Below, one piece after another: positions 8,326 to 14,412 of a DNA stretch of 64,000 bases. Numbering within the stretch: position 1 is the first letter of the stretch; every line of letters starts with the position of its first letter. The stretch is from the NCBI GenBank assembly GCA_026002995.1, contig BPGK01000001.1, positions 1,054,001-1,118,000 of the forward strand, given 5' to 3'. Position numbers and translations under genes: made by a program. The notes below the pieces were generated by a model, which was given only the letters and a program-made list of their open reading frames with translations, was not told the origin of the DNA and did no database searches. This DNA is from Gaiellaceae bacterium. Its GTDB lineage: Bacteria > Actinomycetota > Thermoleophilia > Gaiellales > Gaiellaceae.

Positions 8326-9095
8326 CGCTCGTCCAAGACGACGTTGTCGATGAGACGCGTTCCGCCGACGCGCACCGCTCCTGCGAGCACAGGTGGCTGG
8401 AAGTCCGCGACCTCCACGTAGTCGACTTCGACGCCTTCCGACTCGGCGAGGAGTCGGAGCGCGCTCTCCCGGTCGCGCGTCGCGAGCGCACGCGGCAGCG
8501 CGAGCGCCCGCTCGCGCTCCTCTGGCGAGAGGCGGGCGTTGCGCGAGGAGAGCGCGAGCCCGTCGGCGTCCCGCACGGTGGGGCAGACGCGGAGCTCGAC
8601 CTCGAGCGCGAGATCGGCGATGAGGCGCCGGATCACCTCCACCTGCTGCGCGTCCTTCTGCCCGAAGTACGCGCGGTCGGGGCGCACGATCTCGAAGAGC
8701 TTGAGGCAGACCGTCGCGACGCCGCGGAAGTGCCCGGGCCGGAACGCGCCCTCGAGGATGGAGCCGAGCTCGACGACGTCCACCCATGTCTGGAACCCCG
8801 GCGGGTACATCTCCTCCGCCGAGGGCGCGAAGACGAGGTCGACGCCTGCCTCCTCGGCGAGCCGGAGATCCCGGCGCTCGTCTCTCGGGTAGCTCGCGAG
8901 GTCGCCGCGCTCGTTGAACTGCGCGGGATTGACGAAGAGGCTCATCACCACCGTGTCGTTCTCCGCGCGCGCGGCCGAGAGCAGGGAGAGGTGGCCGTCG
9001 TGGAGCGCGCCCATCGTGGGAACGAGCCCGACGCCGCCCGAGCGCCGGGGCTCGAGGGCGCGGCGGGTTTCGGCGATCGTCCTTGCGACTTCCAT
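8322..9095 (-). CDS. panC: Pantothenate synthetase
   Basis: 257 residues, slightly shorter than the usual 270-300. It joins pantoate and beta-alanine through a pantoyl-adenylate. The nucleotidyl-transferase motifs are clear: VPTMGALHDGHLSLL (HxGH), FVNPAQFNERGDL, the FRPGHFRGVATVCLKLF block, YFGQKDAQQ and LALSSRNARL (KMSKS equivalent). It sits in a DUF2520-panC-panB minus-strand operon: 15 bases separate it from the upstream gene and four bases overlap panB. No panD is in the window. Confidence 0.97.
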   Translation of the reverse strand: MEVARTIAETRRALEPRRSGGVGLVPTMGALHDGHLSLLSAARAENDTVVMSLFVNPAQFNERGDLASYPRDERRDLRLAEEAGVDLVFAPSAEEMYPPGFQTWVDVVELGSILEGAFRPGHFRGVATVCLKLFEIVRPDRAYFGQKDAQQVEVIRRLIADLALEVELRVCPTVRDADGLALSSRNARLSPEERERALALPRALATRDRESALRLLAESEGVEVDYVEVADFQPPVLAGAVRVGGTRLIDNVVLDER

Positions 9096-9110
9096 CTCGA
9101 GCCCCGACGC

Positions 9111-9827
9111 TCAGGCGGGCGCTTCGGAGCGGAGCAGGGCCGCGCTCGGCAGCTCTCGGGCGGCGAGCGTTGCGGTCGCGGCGGCCAGGGCGACGTAGAG
9201 CTCCTCGAGCTCGGGCCTGCGCTCGCGGATCGCCTCCAGGTGACGCGCGACGGTCTCCCAGTCGCCGCGCGCGATCGGCCCCGTGAGCTCGAAGCCGTTC
9301 TCGAGGACGCCGCGCAGCAGCGGGTCGAGCGCTTCGGGAGGAGCCCCCGCGGCCTCGAGGAGCGACCCCGCGAGGGCGCGGAGCGTGACGAGGTAGTTGG
9401 CGGCGAAGGCCGCGCCTGCGTGGTAGACGGCTCGGTCGGCGTCGTCGAGGAGGAAAGGGCGGAGCCCGAGGGTCTGGGCGAGCTCGATGCCGACCGCGCG
9501 AGCCTCGGACGACTCTGCGGTCACGGCGCCCCAGGCGCCGTCCAGCTGCTCGGGCCCGCGCGCCTTCGAGAACGACTGGAGGGGGTGCAGGGAGAAGCGA
9601 CGCACGTGGGGGTCGAGCGCCGCGAGCGGGGTGGCACCGCTGACGTGGGCGATCCACGGCCCGGGGGCGATCTCGGCGGCGACCTCGGCGATGGCGCGGT
9701 CGGGAACGCAGAGCAGGACGAGCTGCGGATCGTCGGCGCCGAGCACGACGCCGCGCTCGGCGAGCCGCGCGCTCACGACCGACCCGACACGGCCGCTCGC
9801 GCCGATGATCTTGACCCTCTCGATCAT
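9111..9827 (-). CDS. Rossmann-like / DUF2520 oxidoreductase-like protein
   Basis: 238 residues from the ATG at 9827. The N-terminus has a nucleotide-binding loop VKIIGASGRVGSVVSARL, and the C-terminal half (FLLDDADRAVYHAGAAFAANYLVTL) matches the helical DUF2520 domain, an arrangement resembling ketopantoate reductase and prephenate-dehydrogenase-like proteins. Its position directly upstream of panC and panB makes a role in reducing ketopantoate plausible, since no panE or ilvC is nearby, but that is inference. A longer frame starting 14 codons upstream lacks a ribosome site and is not preferred. Confidence 0.8.
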   Translation of the reverse strand: MIERVKIIGASGRVGSVVSARLAERGVVLGADDPQLVLLCVPDRAIAEVAAEIAPGPWIAHVSGATPLAALDPHVRRFSLHPLQSFSKARGPEQLDGAWGAVTAESSEARAVGIELAQTLGLRPFLLDDADRAVYHAGAAFAANYLVTLRALAGSLLEAAGAPPEALDPLLRGVLENGFELTGPIARGDWETVARHLEAIRERRPELEELYVALAAATATLAARELPSAALLRSEAPA

Positions 9828-9884
9828 GTTCTCGGCTCCAGTTCCCCGTCGGGATACCGGGCTCGACACAGCGTAGCAGGGTGC

Positions 9885-10475
9885 TCAGCTCCCGGCGAGC
9901 CGCGCCTCGAGTCGCGTGCGAACCGCCGGCCACTCGTCGTCGAGGACGCTGTACCAGGCGCTGTCGCGGCTCTCGCCGTCCCGCACGAGCATGTGCTTGC
10001 GGTGAATGCCCTCGAAGGTCGTGCCGAGCGCCTCGAGCGCCCCCTTTGCACGCTCGTTCAGCGCGTCGGTCTTGAGCTCGACCCGCCTGCAGCCCCACGT
10101 CTCGAACGCGTGCCGGAGCTGCAGGAGCTTCGCCTCGACGTTCACCCCCGTTCCCCAGGCGGAAGGGTGGAGCCACGTCCACCCGATCTCGACGGAGCGG
10201 TGCTCGGGCCGCAGGGCGAGGAAGCGCGTCGACCCGACCACCCCCGCCTCGTGACTGATCGTTACAAGGGGGATCTCCACGCCGCGCTCGGCCGCAGCGA
10301 GCGCGTCCTCGAGCCAGCGGCGCCACTCCTCGCGCGTCCTCGGCTCGACGATCGGGAGCCAGCGCCAGGTGCGTGCGTCGCGCGACGCGTGCCAGAGGGG
10401 CTCCTCGTGCTCCGGGCCGAGCGGCTCGAGCCGCACGATGCGCCCTTCGAGCGTCGGGCAGGTCCACCGCTCCAC
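9885..10475 (-). CDS. GNAT acetyltransferase, RimJ/RimL-like
   Basis: 196 residues of the Acetyltransf_3 type: GRIVRLEPLGPEHEEPLWHA at the start, then VGSTRFLALRPEHRSVEIGW and an acetyl-CoA loop variant (WGTGVNVEAKLLQLRHAF), finishing with VELKTDALNERAKGALEALG, the usual RimJ/RimL C-terminal motif. Relatives acetylate ribosomal-protein N-termini or small amines; the substrate here cannot be told. The GTG start is set by a TACTGT box eight bases away. It diverges from the FmdB gene with only 24 bases between starts. Confidence 0.85.
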   Translation of the reverse strand: MERWTCPTLEGRIVRLEPLGPEHEEPLWHASRDARTWRWLPIVEPRTREEWRRWLEDALAAAERGVEIPLVTISHEAGVVGSTRFLALRPEHRSVEIGWTWLHPSAWGTGVNVEAKLLQLRHAFETWGCRRVELKTDALNERAKGALEALGTTFEGIHRKHMLVRDGESRDSAWYSVLDDEWPAVRTRLEARLAGS

Positions 10476-10483
10476 GGGAGCCG

Positions 10484-10493
10484 ACAGTACACT
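10484..10493. promoter_or_regulatory. Overlapping divergent -10 boxes
   Basis: In ACAGTACACT the minus-strand TACTGT (10484-10489) and plus-strand TACACT (10488-10493) share two bases, serving the GNAT gene and the FmdB gene. Polymerase could not occupy both at once. Confidence 0.55.
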
Positions 10494-10499
10494 GGGCTC

Positions 10500-10721
10500 A
10501 TGCCGATCTACGAGTACGCCTGTATGGAGTGCGAGACGCACTTCGACGAGCTCGTCCGCTCGCCCGAGCAGGCCGTTACGTGCCCCGAGTGCGGCGCGGC
10601 GAAGGTCCTCAAGCAGCTCTCGACCTTCGCCGTGCACGGCGCACAGGCGAAGCCGAGCTTCTCGGGCCCGACCGGAGCCGGGGGTGGCTGCTGCGGCGGC
10701 GCGTGCGGCTGCGGGCACTGA
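10500..10721 (+). CDS. FmdB-family zinc-ribbon protein
   Basis: 73 residues. It starts MPIYEYACMECETHFDELV and has the second cysteine pair in VTCPECGAAKVLKQLSTF, which together form the CxxC...CxxC zinc ribbon of the FmdB/putative-regulator family. The tail is rich in Gly and Cys (GGGCCGGACGCGH), common in this family. The role is not established; some relatives are linked to formamidase/amidase regulation. The ATG has a TACACT box six bases upstream and no ribosome site, so it is probably leaderless. Confidence 0.92.
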   Translation: MPIYEYACMECETHFDELVRSPEQAVTCPECGAAKVLKQLSTFAVHGAQAKPSFSGPTGAGGGCCGGACGCGH

Positions 10722-10750
10722 GCCTCTGAGGCAAACCGAACGAGGGCGCG

Positions 10751-10779
10751 GTGAGGGCGAGGCAAGCCTCGCCCCTACG
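10751..10779. repeat. Palindromic repeat GGGCGAGGC-AA-GCCTCGCCC
   Basis: A perfect 9-base-pair hairpin (10755-10763 with 10766-10774) followed by CTACG. An almost identical copy at 10906-10928 brackets the larger inverted-repeat element between them. Confidence 0.8.
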
Positions 10780-10801
10780 GGCGGACGGTCGGGGCGTACC
10801 G

Positions 10802-10898
10802 CGCAACACCGGGGTCAGGTCTCTTTCGTTGCGCGCGCGCGCGCGCGCTCGGCGCCTTCCCTCGCTGCAACACGGGAGACCTGACCCCGCTGTTGCGC
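10802..10898. repeat. GGTCAGG inverted-repeat element, copy B
   Basis: Outer arms CGCAACACCGGGGTCAGGTC and GACCTGACCCCGCTGTTGCG, with inner GTTGCG and TGCAAC. Its interior, read in reverse complement, resembles the tandem copies at 7139-7352. It contains 18 bases of alternating GC at 10831-10848. Confidence 0.88.
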
Positions 10899-10905
10899 AG
10901 GACGC

Positions 10906-10928
10906 GGGCGAGGCAAGCCTCCCCTACG
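10906..10928. repeat. Palindromic repeat, second flank of copy B
   Basis: GGGCGAGGCAAGCCTCCCCT then ACG, the copy of 10755-10779 with two bases missing. Its CTA at 10924-10926 is the complement of the stop codon of the next minus-strand gene. Confidence 0.75.
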
Positions 10929-11247
10929 AGGATGGCGTGCCGACGAGCGCAGCCGCTGCGACCATCGCCGAGAGCCCCGCGGCCGCGAATACGGCAACGA
11001 GGACGAGCGCCCGCGCGCGCGGCTCCGGCGGTCCGGCGAGCGTCTCGACCAATCGTCGGAGTCGTCCTGAGAAGTGGATCGCGAAGCCGAGCGCGACGGA
11101 CGAGACGAGCGCCGCGAAGAGGAGCCAGTTGAACGCCCGGTCGCCGACGCCGAACCACTCCTGGGCGAACGGGAGCACGCTCACGGCCCCGCCGAGGAAG
11201 GAGACGACGGCGACGCGCGGCGCATTCACGCGGCTAGCGTGCCGCAT
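10924..11247 (-). CDS. Small integral membrane protein, unknown
   Basis: 107 residues from the ATG at 11247 (or 101 from the GTG at 11229). About three hydrophobic segments are visible (VAVVSFLGGAVSVLPFA, NWLLFAALVSSVALGFAI, ALVLVAVFAAAGLSAMVAAAAL), with a basic loop FSGRLRRLVETL. No family is recognised. It diverges from the UDG gene with 28 bases between starts, and its last codons and stop run into a palindromic repeat. Confidence 0.6.
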   Translation of the reverse strand: MRHASRVNAPRVAVVSFLGGAVSVLPFAQEWFGVGDRAFNWLLFAALVSSVALGFAIHFSGRLRRLVETLAGPPEPRARALVLVAVFAAAGLSAMVAAAALVGTPSS

Positions 11248-11275
11248 CCGGGCGACGTCGTAGACTGGCGAGCGC

Positions 11276-11944
11276 ATGGCGGATGCAGTCGAGCGCGCGG
11301 CGGCTCTTCGCGAGTATGCGGAGGCGGTCGCGGGCTGCACGCGCTGCGCGCTCGCCCGGGGGCGTACGCAGGTCGTCTTCGGCGCCGGAAACCCGGACGC
11401 CGACCTCATGTTCGTGGGCGAGGCTCCCGGCTTCCACGAGGACCAGCAGGGCGTTCCGTTCGTCGGCCAGGCGGGGAAGCTCCTCGACCGGCTCCTCGCC
11501 GGCATCGGGCTCTCGCGAGCGGACGTCTACATCGCGAACACGCTGAAGTGTCGTCCTCCCGGGAACCGCGACCCCCTGCCGGAGGAGATCGCCGCCTGCG
11601 AGCCTCACCTCTTCCGCCAGATCGAGCTCATCGAGCCGAAGCTCGTGGCCACCCTCGGGAACTTCGCGACGAAGCTCCTCTCGGGGCGACCGACCGGGAT
11701 CACGCGCGTGCACGGCCAGGTGCAGGAGGTGACGCTCGGGACGAGGACGGTGCTCCTCTACCCCCTCTACCACCCGGCTGCGGCGCTCTACACGCCGTCG
11801 ATGCTCGCGGTGCTCGAGGAGGACTTCGCCCGCATCCCCGCGCTGCTCGAGCGAGCCCAGGCCTCGCCCGCCGCGGCGTCGGACACCGAGCAGGACGCGG
11901 CGATCGAGCCCGAGGCGGATCCGATCCAACTCGGGCTCTTCTGA
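11276..11944 (+). CDS. Family 4 uracil-DNA glycosylase (iron-sulfur type)
   Basis: 222 residues. It removes uracil from DNA at the start of base-excision repair. The family 4 marks are motif A GEAPGFHEDQQGVPFVGQAG, the second motif YHPAAAL, and four cysteines for a 4Fe-4S cluster (Cys21 and Cys24 in CTRC, Cys in LKCRPPGNRDP and in AACEPHL). The acidic tail is variable. It is the first gene of a run through tsaE, tsaB, rimI, tsaD and a subtilase; the next start is two bases after its stop. Confidence 0.95.
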   Translation: MADAVERAAALREYAEAVAGCTRCALARGRTQVVFGAGNPDADLMFVGEAPGFHEDQQGVPFVGQAGKLLDRLLAGIGLSRADVYIANTLKCRPPGNRDPLPEEIAACEPHLFRQIELIEPKLVATLGNFATKLLSGRPTGITRVHGQVQEVTLGTRTVLLYPLYHPAAALYTPSMLAVLEEDFARIPALLERAQASPAAASDTEQDAAIEPEADPIQLGLF

Positions 11945-11946
11945 AC

Positions 11947-12390
11947 GTGCGCGTAGCCGTGACGACTGCCTCGGCGGAGGAGACCGAGGCGCTCGCGGCG
12001 CAGCTCGCCATCCGCCTCGAGCCGGGCGACGTCGTCTTCGTCTCCGGCGAGCTCGGGAGCGGGAAGACGACCTTCGTCCGCGGCGCCTGCCGCGCGCTCG
12101 GGATCACCGCTCCCGTCACGAGCCCGACCTTCACCATCGGCCACCGCTACCGGGGCGCGCCGGACGTCTCCCACCTCGACCTGTACCGCTTCGCGGGTCT
12201 CTCGCCTGCGGAGTGGGGTGACCTCGAGCCGTACTTCGACGATGCCGTCGTGTTCGTCGAGTGGCCCGAGGCCGGCACCGGCGTGCTCCCCGCTCCGCGT
12301 CTCGAGGCACGGCTCCGCCACGCAGGCGGCGACCGTCGGCAGATCGAGCTCTCGACGGAGGAGGGCTCGCTGCTAGAAGGGATCGCGTGA
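11947..12390 (+). CDS. tsaE: tRNA t6A biosynthesis ATPase TsaE
   Basis: 147 residues. TsaE is the small P-loop ATPase that works with TsaB and TsaD to put threonylcarbamoyl on A37 of ANN-decoding tRNAs. The Walker A loop is GELGSGKTTFVRG, followed by VTSPTFTIGHRYRG and the Walker B-like HLDLYRF with DDAVVFVEWPE, all typical. The GTG start lies two bases after the UDG stop, and its end overlaps tsaB by four bases. Confidence 0.95.
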   Translation: MRVAVTTASAEETEALAAQLAIRLEPGDVVFVSGELGSGKTTFVRGACRALGITAPVTSPTFTIGHRYRGAPDVSHLDLYRFAGLSPAEWGDLEPYFDDAVVFVEWPEAGTGVLPAPRLEARLRHAGGDRRQIELSTEEGSLLEGIA

Positions 12391-12983
12391 CGCTCGTTCT
12401 CGGACTGGACACGGCAACCGACGTCGCGACGTGCGCGCTCGCCCGCGACGGGGGCCTCCTCGGAGAGCGGGCGGCCCGGGAGCCGCGGCGCGTGCTCGAG
12501 GAGGTCGACGTCCTCCTGCGGGAGGCGGGCGTCGAGCAGGACGACCTCGGTGCGCTCGTCGTCGGGACGGGGCCGGGGAGCTTCACCGCCACCCGCATGG
12601 GGATCGCACTCGTGCGCGGCCTCGCCCTCGCGCTCGAGCTGCCGGTCGCAGGCGTCTCGACGCTCGACGCGCTCGCGTCTGCCCGCCCCGGGGTCTACCC
12701 GGTGATCGATGCCAAGCGGCGCGAGGTGTTCGTCCCCGGCCCTCGGGTTCTCGCTCCCGACGAGCTCGTGGTCGAACCGGGGACGACGTGCATCGGCAGC
12801 GGCGCCGTCCGCTACCGAACGACGCTCGAGGCGAAGGGGGCGACCGTGCCGCCCGACGACGATCCGCTGCACGTTCCCCACGCGCGGCTCCACCTCGCGC
12901 TCGCGCGCGACTTCGGCGCCGCGGAGACGGTCGAGCCGGTCTACGTCCGCGCCCCCGACGCGAGGCCCCTGGAGGCTGCGTGA
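12387..12983 (+). CDS. tsaB: tRNA t6A biosynthesis protein TsaB
   Basis: 198 residues, shorter than the roughly 230 of E. coli. TsaB is a kinase-fold pseudo-enzyme that scaffolds TsaD and TsaE. Seen are LGLDTATDVATCALARDG, the GTGPGSFTATRMGIALVRGLA block that identifies the family, and VYPVIDAKRREVF. Starts with GTG overlapping the tsaE stop and ends overlapping rimI (GTGA). Confidence 0.95.
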   Translation: MTLVLGLDTATDVATCALARDGGLLGERAAREPRRVLEEVDVLLREAGVEQDDLGALVVGTGPGSFTATRMGIALVRGLALALELPVAGVSTLDALASARPGVYPVIDAKRREVFVPGPRVLAPDELVVEPGTTCIGSGAVRYRTTLEAKGATVPPDDDPLHVPHARLHLALARDFGAAETVEPVYVRAPDARPLEAA

Positions 12984-13450
12984 ACGTCGAGCTTCGCCGG
13001 GTCGAAGCGAGCGACCTGGACGCCGTGCTCGAGATCGAGCGTGCCTCGTACCGCACCCCGTGGTCGCGGGCGATGTTCGCCGCCGAGCTCGCCAAGCCCG
13101 GATCGCTCACCCTCGGCGCGTACCTCGAAGGCGGCGAGCTCGTCGGCTACGCAGTCGTCTCGCGGTACGTGGACGCGTGGCACGTGATGAATGTCGCCGT
13201 CGCTCCCGCCTTCCGCCGCCGCGGCATCGCGCGCCTCCTCCTCGAGCGGCTCTTCGAGCTCACGGAGAGTGATCCGCGGCGCGGCTACACGCTCGAAGTC
13301 CGCGTCTCGAACGCTGCGGCGATCAGGCTGTACGAACGACTCGGGTTCGAGCGGCGCGGCACGCGCCGCGGCTACTACACGGACAACGGCGAGGATGCGC
13401 TCATCATGTGGCGGGACGCGCGCGCTCGTGCCCCGGAGGAAGAGCGGTGA
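12980..13450 (+). CDS. rimI: Ribosomal protein bS18-alanine N-acetyltransferase
   Basis: 156 residues of the GNAT fold: VEASDLDAVLEIERASYRTPWS, the acetyl-CoA loop VAPAFRRRGIARLLLERLF and the C-terminal VSNAAAIRLYERLGFERRG. RimI acetylates the N-terminal alanine of S18. Location between tsaB and tsaD is the common actinobacterial order and supports the name. The frame is tied to both neighbours by four-base overlaps. Confidence 0.93.
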   Translation: MNVELRRVEASDLDAVLEIERASYRTPWSRAMFAAELAKPGSLTLGAYLEGGELVGYAVVSRYVDAWHVMNVAVAPAFRRRGIARLLLERLFELTESDPRRGYTLEVRVSNAAAIRLYERLGFERRGTRRGYYTDNGEDALIMWRDARARAPEEER

Positions 13451-14412
13451 TTCTCGGGATCGAGACGTCGTGCGACGAGACGGCGGCTGCGGTCCTCACC
13501 GCGGACGGGGTGATCCTCTCCTCGATCGTGTCTTCCCAGGCCGACCTCCACGCCCGCTACGGCGGCGTCGTGCCCGAGGTTGCCTCCCGTCGGCACCTCG
13601 AGCTCGTCGCGCCGGTCGTGCGCGAGGCACTCTCCGAAGCCGGGATCGCCCTCGACGAGGTCGAGCGGGTCGCCGTGACCCAGGGCCCCGGGCTCGTCGG
13701 CGCGCTCCTCGTCGGGCTCTCCTTCGCGAAGGCGCTCGCCTGGGCTCGGAGCCTGCCCCTCGTGCCGACCGACCACCTCGCAGGCCATGTCGCCTCGCTT
13801 GCCGTCGCGCCGGATCCGCTCGAGCCGCCGTTCACGTGCCTGCTCGCGAGCGGGGGGCACACGCTGCTGCTCGCGGTGCGCGCCTACGACGACTTCGAGC
13901 GCGTCGGGACGACGCTCGACGACGCGGCGGGAGAGGCGTTCGACAAGGGTGCGCGTCTGCTCGGGCTCGGCTACCCAGGAGGCGCGGAGATCGACCGGCT
14001 CGCGCGCGAGGGAGACCCCGAGGCCTTCGCCTTCCCGGTCGCGCGCGTCCCCGGCCTCGACTTCTCCTTCTCGGGGCTCAAGACGGCGCTCCTCTACACC
14101 GTCCGCGAGCTCGGGGAGGCCGAGACCGCGGCGCGGCGAGCCGACCTCGCCGCCTCGTACCAGCGGGCGATCGTGCGGGCGCTCGTGGAGCGGCTCCGCC
14201 GGGCGGTCGACGAGACCGGCTTCGAGCGCATCGCTGTCGTCGGGGGCGTGGCGGCGAACTCGGAGCTCCGCGCCGCCCTGCCGGAGGCACGCTTCGCGCC
14301 GCTTGCCCTGTGCACGGACAACGCGGCGATGATCGCCTCGGCGGCTCGCTTCCACGCCGCGATCCCGTGCCCCGAGTACCTTGCGCTCGATGCGTACGCG
14401 TCGCTCGCGTAG
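13447..14412 (+). CDS. tsaD: tRNA N6-adenosine threonylcarbamoyltransferase TsaD
   Basis: 321 residues. TsaD transfers the threonylcarbamoyl group to A37. It opens with ILGIETSCDETAAAVL, has the metal ligands in TDHLAGHVASL (HxxxH), ASGGHTLLL, the GYPGGAEIDRLA loop, DFSFSGLKTALLY and VGGVAANSELR. The length fits bacterial TsaD (about 330). The GTG start overlaps the rimI stop, and 23 bases of its end are shared with the following protease gene in another frame. Confidence 0.97.
   Translation: MILGIETSCDETAAAVLTADGVILSSIVSSQADLHARYGGVVPEVASRRHLELVAPVVREALSEAGIALDEVERVAVTQGPGLVGALLVGLSFAKALAWARSLPLVPTDHLAGHVASLAVAPDPLEPPFTCLLASGGHTLLLAVRAYDDFERVGTTLDDAAGEAFDKGARLLGLGYPGGAEIDRLAREGDPEAFAFPVARVPGLDFSFSGLKTALLYTVRELGEAETAARRADLAASYQRAIVRALVERLRRAVDETGFERIAVVGGVAANSELRAALPEARFAPLALCTDNAAMIASAARFHAAIPCPEYLALDAYASLA

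Noticed and set aside
9111-9869. Naming the DUF2520 protein as panE
   Set aside because: Position suggests it, but the catalytic residues of ketopantoate reductase cannot be verified by eye.
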